A program made the translations under genes and the position numbers. A model generated the notes under the pieces. It had not been told where the DNA came from and made no database searches. It worked only from the letters and a program-made list of their open reading frames with translations. Below are positions 56,574 to 64,000 of a DNA stretch of 64,000 nucleotides, in pieces (position 1 is the stretch's first letter; every line of letters begins with the position of its first letter). The DNA comes from Auriscalpium vulgare (lineage: Eukaryota; Basidiomycota; Agaricomycetes; Russulales; Auriscalpiaceae), in assembly GCA_019915015.1 (NCBI GenBank), contig JAHBBC010000031.1, forward strand, positions 372,001-436,000, read 5' to 3'.

Positions 56574-59500
56574 ATGGCGTCTTTCGAAGACTATGACGAG
56601 TTCGGCAACTACATTGGCGCGGACATTGAGTCGGATGATGAGGATGTTGCGGTCCAGGAGGACTTCGGACGCGCACCACAACAGCAACCTCTGGAGGGCT
56701 TTGAGGATGAGCCTATGGGCGACACGGAGGGAGCATTAATGGAGGTTGACGGTGCGTCTGACGTCTGCTTTTCATTTGGCGTAGACACTGAATCTTGCTT
56801 TCAGAGCCTGTTCATAATGCTGTTGTCCTTCACGAAGACAAGCAATACTACCCATCCGCGAGCGATGTATACGGCGCCGACGTCGAGACACTCGTGCAGG
56901 AGGAAGATGCCCAACCGCTGACCGAGCCCATTGTAGCCCCAGTCAAAGTCCGAAAATGGACTGTGGAGGAGAAGGACATGCCGGAGACGCGATTTGACAA
57001 GGGGTACGTCGCGTGTTCGGTTTTGAATGCTTCCGCTAATAGTAGCCAGATTCTTATTGAACCTGATGTCCTTCCCTGAGATGATCCGTAATGTGGCGGT
57101 CGTTGGACATCTGCACCACGGGAAAACTGCTCTTGTGGACATGCTGGTTTTCGAGACTCATCGAGTAGACTGGGATGCTGACAAGCCCGTGAGTTCATTG
57201 TTCATGACAGACACGCTAGAGCTGAAAAACAGGGCTATGCTAGCTCCGTTACACGGACACCCACATCTTGTCGCGGGAACGCTCGATATCCATCAAGTCT
57301 TCGCCAATGTCGCTCGTTCTGCAGAACACAGCTGGGAAGTCGCACTTGATACATCTCGTGGATACGCCGGGCCATGTCAACTTTGTCGACGAAGTGGCGT
57401 CTGCAGTGCGTTTGGTCGACGGTGTCGTACTTGTTGTAGATGTCGTTGAGGGGGTGCGCACCTGCTTTCCATTCTTTTTTTCGAATTGCAGCTCATGGTA
57501 GTCGCTCACAGATAATGGTCAATACCGAAGCTATCATCCGGCACGCAATCCAAGAAGGTGTCAAAATCACTCTAGTAGTGAACAAAATCGATCGCCTCAT
57601 CCTCGAGCTTCGTATTAAGCCTGCGGACGCTTATTACAAAATCAAGCACACGATAGAGGAAATCAACACCTTCATCGGGTCAGTGTCGGAACACTCTCGA
57701 GTTGCATTTGCTCATCTAATTTGTGTGCAGCGGCATAAACCCTGACCCCGAATTTCGTCTGAGTCCGGAGAATGGGAATGTGGCGTTCGCGAGCACGGAC
57801 ATGGGCTGGTGTTTCACGCTGCGGTCCTTCGCTCAGATGTATGCTGAGACATACGGTGAGTCCTTGCGTTAGCGATCACGTTCTTTTACTCATATACAAC
57901 CAAGGTCCTCTGGATGTCGCGTCTTTCGCGGACCGTCTGTGGGGAGACATTTACTTTAACAACGAGACAAGAAAGTTCACTCGGAAAGCGGCGGATCCTG
58001 AGTCCACTCGCTCATTCGTGCAGTTCATCCTCGACCCGTTGTATAAGCTCTATAGTCAAGTACTGAGCGAGGATACCGACTCTTTGAAGAACACCTTAAC
58101 GGGGCTCAACATACACTTGAAGCCCGTCATGTACAAGATGGACGTGCGACCGTTGCTGAAGGCCGTGCTGGACCAATTCTTTGGAACATCAACTGGTCTG
58201 GTTGATATGATCGTGGAGTGTATTCCAAATCCTGTCGAGGCGGCGGCCGATAAGGTGAGACGATAACAGCTTCCGGACAGCAGAAAGCTGACGGACCGCC
58301 TTAGGTGGACCGAACGTATACGGGCCCGATCACATCTGACTTGGCGACTTCTCTGAAGACCAGCGACCCCCAAGGTCCTGTCGTGGTACATGTCACGAAG
58401 CTTTATCACACGACCGACGCCCAGTCTTTCCGAGCGTTTGGGCGTGTCTTTAGTGGGACCGTCAAGAAGGGTATGGACATCAAGGTTCTTGGGGAAGGCT
58501 ACTCGCCAGAAGACGAGGAAGACATGATGAAGGTGCAGATAGACGACATCTGGGTCAGTGAATCAAGGTATGCACTCAAGGTCTACTGGTTGTCTCATAT
58601 CACTGATTTTGGCTGGCTGCTAGATATTTTATTCCAGTCGATGAAGCGCCAGCTGGCAATCTCATCCTTCTGGGTGGTGTGGACGCGTCGATCACTAAAA
58701 CTGCGACGCTGGCAGCGGTGGACATAGATGATGACCTCTACATCTTCCGGCCCATCAAACACATGACGCAGTCTGTCCTCAAAGTGGCCATCGAGCCTAT
58801 TGCCCCCTCAGAGCTACCGAAGATGCTCTCAGGCCTGCGCAGTATCAACAAGTCGTATCCTCTTGTCTCGACGAAGGTTGAAGAAAGTGGAGAGCACGTG
58901 TTGATCGGCACAGGCGAGCTTTACCTGGATTGCGTCCTGCATGATCTACGCAGACTCTTCTCCGAGATAGAGATTAAGGTCTCAGATCCTGTGACGAAGT
59001 TCTGTGAGACGGTCCTCGAGACCAGCGCTCTCAAGTGTTATGCAGACACACCAAATAAGAAGTACGTCACTCCGTCATTCTGAAATGTGCAAAATGCCAT
59101 CTGACTCGTCTGCAGAAATCGGCTGACAATGATCGCCGAGCCCTTGGAGCGTGGTATCGCAGAAGACATCGAGACAGGTCGCGTTAATATGCGGATGTCC
59201 GCAAAGGAGCGAGGCAAATTCTTCGAGGAGAAGTATCAGTGGGACCTGCTGGCGTCACGGTCTATCTGGGCCTTTGGACCAGACGAAAGCGGTCCCAATG
59301 CGCTTCTTGATGATACATTGCCTTCCCAGGTTGGTGAACTACCGCGTGTACAGTAGACGTGACGGCGATGTCTCATCACCTTCTTCAGATTGACAAGAAA
59401 CTCCTCGGCTCGGTGAAGGAACACATCAAGCAGGGTTTCCAATGGGGTGCCCGAGAAGGTCCTCTATGTGATGAACGTGAGCATTTGACATATCGTATCG

Positions 59501-60258
59501 CCCGCTGGTTAAACTAAGATTGCCAAATAGCAATGCGCAACGTCAAGTTCCGCATATTGGATGCGAGTTTGGCGCAGGAACCAATTTTCCGAGGCGGTGG
59601 ACAGATTGTCCCGACGGCTCGACGCGTCTGCTACTCGTCGTTCCTAATGGTAAGATCATTTCGTCTTGGCGTAGCTCGTAACTCATTCGTATGTCAGGCG
59701 ACTCCGAGGTTGATGGAACCAGTGTACTACGTGGAGGTACAAGCACCTGCCGACTGCATATCTGCTGTCTACACAGTGCTTGCCCGCCGGCGAGGACACG
59801 TAACACAGGATATTCCGAAAGCCGGGTCCCCGCTGTACACCGTCAAGGCGCTTATCCCGGTGATTGACGCCAACGGCTTCGAGACGGACTTGCGGACAGC
59901 AACGCAAGGTCAGGCGTTCTGCCTGCAGGTCTTCGACCACTGGTCCATCGTGCCCGGTACGTGTGATGACCTGGCAGTTGCTTCTTCGATGCTGACGTGG
60001 AGGTTTCTGCAGGCGACCCGACTGACAGCAGCATCAAGCTTCGGCCTCTGGAACCTGCGTCTGGCCAGGCGCTGGCACGCGACCTTGTGCTCAAGACGCG
60101 TCGGAGAAAAGGTCTCGGAGACCAGATCGCCGTGTCCAAGTATCTGGACGACGAGTTTGTGGTACGTGTCCTTACTTTTGCAAGCCAGTGCTAGTCTGAT
60201 GGTTTTCCCTGGACAGTTGGCGTTATCTGCGTCGGGGCATGCTGACTTGCTTGGGTAG
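56574..60258 (+). CDS. SNU114: U5 snRNP GTPase Snu114 (EFTUD2 orthologue)
   Basis: EF-2-like spliceosomal GTPase that controls Brr2 activation and spliceosome disassembly. Start [20 protein letters not shown] is the family N-terminus; the frame is open upstream to 56334 but not conserved there. GTPase motifs: [14 protein letters not shown] (Snu114-type G1), [15 protein letters not shown] (switch I), VDTPGHVNF (G3), [12 protein letters not shown] (G4). Later domains: [96 protein letters not shown], and an end of [21 protein letters not shown]. More than ten introns. It shares an upstream region with prefoldin 1. Confidence 0.96.
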
Positions 60259-60488
60259 AGTAGGATGCTGTATGTATGTAGCGAATAGATCGACTGGAGT
60301 TGTGCGATGGATTATGGCCGGGGTGGAAGCGTGGGAAGTCTGACTGGGAAGTGTATACGTGGCACCGTCGTAGCCGAACACATTTAGTACCGCGCGTCTG
60401 CGTTTCTCTCGTCCTTACACCTTTTCCTCTCTCTTAGCATCTTCCTCTTCCTCTTCTACTTACCCCCCGTCTTGGTCCTTCGTACACA
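60259..60488. promoter_or_regulatory. Calnexin promoter with pyrimidine tract
   Basis: A CT-rich stretch at about 60410-60475 immediately precedes the calnexin ATG, a pattern common in strongly expressed fungal genes. No clear TATA box or UPR element (CAGCGTG-like) seen. Confidence 0.45.
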
Positions 60489-62510
60489 ATGCGAAGCGTA
60501 GCGGTACACGCCCTGCTTGCTGCAGTCGTCGCGACTACCGCGTCGGCAGCGGACAAGCCTGTCTTCAAGGTCCGTCGTCTCGCCTCCGCAGCATCTTTCT
60601 TTCGTGACGTGTCGTCTTTAGGCCACGGAAATCAAGGCACCCTTCCTCGAGCAGTTCACAGAGGGCTGGGACGACCGCTGGACACCGTCCGAGGCGACGA
60701 AGAAGACGCCCGTCGGTGGTGAGACGTTCAGCTACGTCGGTACATGGTCTGTGGAGGAGCCGACGACGTCCGTCATTGAGGGCGACCTCGGTCTCGTCGC
60801 CAAGTCTGTCGCCGCGCATCACGCCATTTCTGCTCCTTTCACCAAGCCCATCGACGTCTCCGACAAGCCCCTTGTTGTTCAGTACGAGGTCAAGTACCAG
60901 AAGGGTGGCAATTGCGGAGGTGGCTACGTCAAGCTCCTCGAGGACGGTTTCCAGACCAGCGGCAAGGAGTTCTCGGACAAGACTCCTTGGGTGGTCATGT
61001 TTGGTCCTGATCTCACCTGCCCTGGCACAAAGGTGTGTACCGCGCAAAGCATTGACTTGCGGCATTCTTCATTCTGACGTACTCCCTCCTAGGTCCACTT
61101 CATCTTCCGCCACAAGAATCCCAAGTCTGGCGAGTACGAGGAGAAGCACCTAACACTTCCTCCCAAGCCTTCCATCGAGAAGACGACTAACCTCTACACG
61201 CTCGTTCTCCAGTAAGCGCCCTCATTTCCGCTACCGGACAATAACTAAAAGGCAAGGTGCCACGTAGCCCCAACAATACCTACGATGTTCTCTTCAACGG
61301 CGAGAGCCACAACAAGGGCAGCGTTCTCGAGGATTTCACCCCTCCCGTGAACCCGCCCAAGGAGATAGATGACCCCGAAGACAAGAAGCCTGAAGACTGG
61401 GTCGACGCTCAGAAGATTGCCGACCCTGACGCTGTGAAGCCTGCGGACTGGGATGAGGATGCGCTGTACGAGATCCTCGACGAGGAGGCGGAGAAGCCCT
61501 CTGACTGGCTGGATGACGAGCCTGCGTCTATCCCCGATCCTGGTGTGTTCTGCCCTGTCGATATATAGAATTGGGCTGACGCGCATCTCGCAGACGCTGA
61601 GAAGCCTGAGGAGTGGGATGATGAGGAAGACGGTGACTGGATCGCGCCAACCGTCCCCAACCCCAAGTGCGAGGAGGCGTCTGGTTGCGGCGAGTGGAAG
61701 CGGTATGTCATCATCTTGACTGACCACTTTGTGTACTTATCTGTGTTGCACCACCAGTCCTTACAAGCGCAACCCCGATTACAAGGGCAAGTGGTTCGCT
61801 CCTCAAATCGATAACCCGGCGTACAAGGGCGAGTGGGCTCCCCGCAAGATTGACAACCCCGATTACTTTGAGGACCTGACCCCTGTCAAGAGCCTCGAGA
61901 AGATCGTGCGTGTACCTTCATTTCTATATTAGCATGCATGAACTCAATTTTTGTTCTTCTCAGGGTGGCGTCGGCATTGAACTCTGGACCATGACCGAGG
62001 ACATCCTCTTCGACAACATCTACATTGGCCACTCTGTTGAGGACGCCAAGGCTCTCGCCGCCGAGTCCTTCGACATCAAGAAGAAGCTTGAGACGGAGGC
62101 CGCGAAGGTTGAGACTCCGGAGGACGACGAGGAGGAGACGCCAGCATTCAAGGAGAACCCGATTGAGTTCCTCCGCTCCAAGGCGATCGAGTTCATTGCG
62201 TTGGCGCGTGAAGACCCCATCGGGGCCTTCAAGACCAACCCGGAGACCGGTGCCGCCCTCGTCGGTGCCGTCTTCACGCTTTTCGGTATGATCGGTGTCC
62301 TGTTCGGCCTCGTTGGTAGCCAGCAGAAGCCGATTGCGAAGGTAAGCCTTGCGTTGCGAAATCCCACGCAGCAATGCTGACGTTTTCCTTCAGTCCTCGA
62401 AGAAGACCGATGCCCCCACACCCGACGACAAGAAGACGGCGGAGAAGGCACCCGTCGCGCCTGCCGGTGGTGATAAGAAGGACGAGACGACCGTGAAGAA
62501 GCGGAAGTAA
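60489..62510 (+). CDS. CNE1: Calnexin
   Basis: ER membrane lectin chaperone for monoglucosylated glycoproteins. Signal peptide [20 protein letters not shown]. Lectin domain: [40 protein letters not shown], and [20 protein letters not shown]. The proline-rich P-arm follows: [50 protein letters not shown], then repeat-2 elements [17 protein letters not shown] and [13 protein letters not shown]. One transmembrane segment sits at [20 protein letters not shown]. The cytosolic tail ends in KKRK, a possible dibasic retrieval signal. About seven introns, the largest joining exons around 61210-61266. All lectin-site and P-domain hallmarks are present, so I expect a functional protein. Confidence 0.96.
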
Positions 62511-62872
62511 AACCCGTTATCTGACGTGGGTGGTTGGATAGGTGGCGGGAGCACTCTGGGCTTCGGATGGCCGAAATTCATCCATGATCTTGTTTTGGAG
62601 CCAGCTCTAGTGCGGTAGTGGGCGGAGTATTGTTATTCGAGATGGGTACGGTGTATACTCTTGCGCATCATAATCTATGAATGCACATTCAAACTCTCGT
62701 TCAATATGTGACGGTTAACGAGGGCTATATGCAGAGGTATTATGCACATAAGTGTCAGTGTTCAAATTGTTCAAGAAACCATTGAGTGGTAAATAATTAC
62801 GAGTGGTGCTTGTATAGTGACCAGTCTATCAAAGTTCTCTAAAGGATGGAGCACCGAGTAGAGCAGAGCAAA
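62511..62872. other. Convergent intergenic region
   Basis: Between the calnexin stop (+) and the polyprenyl synthase stop (-). AT-rich around 62690-62800; presumed 3' UTRs, no gene seen. Confidence 0.5.
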
Positions 62873-64000
62873 TTACCACGTCCGCTTGACCACACGCACT
62901 GTCAACGCGTCTAACGCGCTCTTGGCGTCGCTGTCTGGTAAGTGTTGCAGCAGCTCACGCGCCTTGTCCGCATGCGCTATCGCCAGCTGTCGCGTACGCT
63001 CGACGCCCGACGAGCGCCTCACAAGATCTCGTGCCTGCATAATTATGAATAAATAAGATGGAAATGCAGCATGAAGGCGGGCGATCACCTTTTCGACATC
63101 ACCGTCTTCTTCGAACTTGCGCGCAATGAGTTGGCCCATCTCCGGGTGCTCTTCCCATGCGTACAGTGCCGGACCGGTAGCGAGCCCCAATCGTAGATCT
63201 GCGCCGCCGGGCTTGCCCAGCGTGCCCTCGCCCGCCTCGTAGTCCAGAATATCGTCAACAAGCTGCAGGTCACGGGGCCCGAAGATGAGCAGATATTCCC
63301 CCGCGATAGATCGATAGATACACACCTGGAATGCAATGCCCAGGTTGCGGCCGTACGCATATGCGACCTCCTTCCACAGCTCGCCCTCCTTTGCACCCCC
63401 GAGCACGACCGCCGCTCGCGAGCCCTTTGCCATCAAGCTTGCAGTCTTGAGGTACGTCTTCTTGAGGTAGACATTCCAGCTTTCTCGGCCCACGCGCGCG
63501 TCCACGAGCGCACCGCTCTCCTGCGCAACCTTGCTGAGCTGCAGGATCTCGCCCTCGACGAGATTCGCAATGACGCTCGCGATGAGCTCTACAACCTCGC
63601 TGTCCCCGAGGCGCGAGAGCGCCGCGGACGCGCGACCGAGCAGGAAGTCGCCCGCGAGGATCGTGAACTTGTTTCCGAACGCGGCGGGTGCGCTCGGAAC
63701 GCCGCGGCGCAGGTCTGAGGCGTCAATCACGTCGTCGTGCAGCAGGGACGCGACGTGGATCATCTCGACAATCTGGGCGAGGCGCAGCTGCGTCGGAAGC
63801 GGTGCGGACGGTGTTGCGAGCGCGGAAGTATGGCGGCGGCGGGGGAGCGGCGGGGCCGCGCGCGGGTACGGCTTCGGGGAGACGAGCGGGAAGACGGTGG
63901 AGAACGATGCGGTGTGGTCCGGCATGCTGGGGTTCCAGTCATTGAGCACGTCCGGGCGCGAGAGCGGCTCGTCGAGCTCCGCCGCAAGCCCGCGCGCGCC
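62873..64000 (-). CDS. COQ1: trans-Polyprenyl diphosphate synthase, ubiquinone side chain (Coq1-like), 5' end outside window
   Basis: C-terminal ~350 residues of a long-chain prenyl synthase; the start lies beyond base 64000. First Asp-rich motif: MIHVASLLHDDVIDASDLRR. Then RRGVPSAPAAFGNKFTILAG and DFLLGRASAALSRLGDSEVV, EGEILQLSKV and VYLKKTYLKTASLMAKGSRA. The second Asp-rich motif LVDDILDYE follows NLGIAFQ once a 63-nt intron (63263-63325) is removed. A later intron joins DVEK to ARDLVRRSSGVERTRQLAIA, and the protein ends VRVVKRTW. Both DDxxD motifs needed for Mg2+/diphosphate binding are intact. It would act in the mitochondrion to make the ubiquinone tail; chain length cannot be read from this part. 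A Pro/Arg-rich insertion (AAPPLPRRRHTS) sits upstream of the first motif. Confidence 0.9.
   Translation of the reverse strand, partial: GARGLAAELDEPLSRPDVLNDWNPSMPDHTASFSTVFPLVSPKPYPRAAPPLPRRRHTSALATPSAPLPTQLRLAQIVEMIHVASLLHDDVIDASDLRRGVPSAPAAFGNKFTILAGDFLLGRASAALSRLGDSEVVELIASVIANLVEGEILQLSKVAQESGALVDARVGRESWNVYLKKTYLKTASLMAKGSRAAVVLGGAKEGELWKEVAYAYGRNLGIAFQVCIYRSIAGEYLLIFGPRDLQLVDDILDYEAGEGTLGKPGGADLRLGLATGPALYAWEEHPEMGQLIARKFEEDGDVEKVIARLHAAFPSYLFIIMQARDLVRRSSGVERTRQLAIAHADKARELLQHLPDSDAKSALDALTVRVVKRTW

Overview
The window is eukaryotic nuclear DNA from a filamentous basidiomycete, most likely an Agaricomycete. The basis is dense gene packing on both strands, many short introns (mostly 45-80 nt, GT-AG, with CTAAC/CTRAC-like branch sites), G+C-rich coding sequence, TATA-like boxes and pyrimidine tracts near starts, and proteins that read as fungal orthologues. 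I assign no species. I found 30 protein-coding genes, two of them cut by the window edges. I saw no tRNA, rRNA, CRISPR array or transposon. Gene models were spliced by hand. For the kinase (3442-5633), the Zip2-like gene, the pseudokinase, DPM3, the ATP synthase e subunit, the secreted protein and RAMP4, the exon lengths sum to a whole number of codons.

Layout. 1-5.6 kb: 5' part of a zinc-binding, ubiquitin-system-like gene (minus), a single-pass membrane protein and a GCK-III Ste20-type kinase. 5.9-20.3 kb: AP-3 delta (minus), diverging from a SHOC1/Zip2-like meiotic protein, followed by the giant DOP1 gene. 20.5-27.1 kb: an Ssp120/nucleobindin EF-hand protein, an intronless tyrosine phosphatase with an altered P-loop, and an AGC-like pseudokinase. 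27.9-35.5 kb: an O-fucosyltransferase-like type II membrane protein diverging from DPM3, then an RRM-less CstF64-like protein diverging from beta-COP. 35.7-45.5 kb: a proline-rich nuclear-looking protein, a small cysteine-rich secreted protein, a GFA/CENP-V-type protein, ATP synthase subunit e, an RbAp48 WD40 protein, RAMP4/Ysy6, a Bmt5-type rRNA methyltransferase and mitochondrial ribosomal protein uL10m. 45.8-64 kb: Fip1, an ING/PHD protein, a 69-residue orphan, a TBC Rab-GAP, a zeta-crystallin quinone reductase, prefoldin subunit 1, Snu114, calnexin and the 3' part of a trans-polyprenyl diphosphate synthase (Coq1 type).

Most genes are housekeeping. About a third act in the secretory/endomembrane system (AP-3 delta, DOP1, Ssp120, DPM3, O-FucT-like, beta-COP, RAMP4, TBC, calnexin). 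Several others act in RNA processing (CstF64-like, Fip1, Snu114, Bmt5). I see no sign of a horizontally acquired island or a metabolic gene cluster. The most unusual items are the Zip2/SHOC1-like XPF-fold protein, the kinase-fold protein that has lost HRD and DFG, the CstF64-like protein lacking an RRM, the phosphatase whose P-loop histidine is asparagine, and unusual introns (two GC-AG introns, one directly after a start codon, and several frame-neutral ones).
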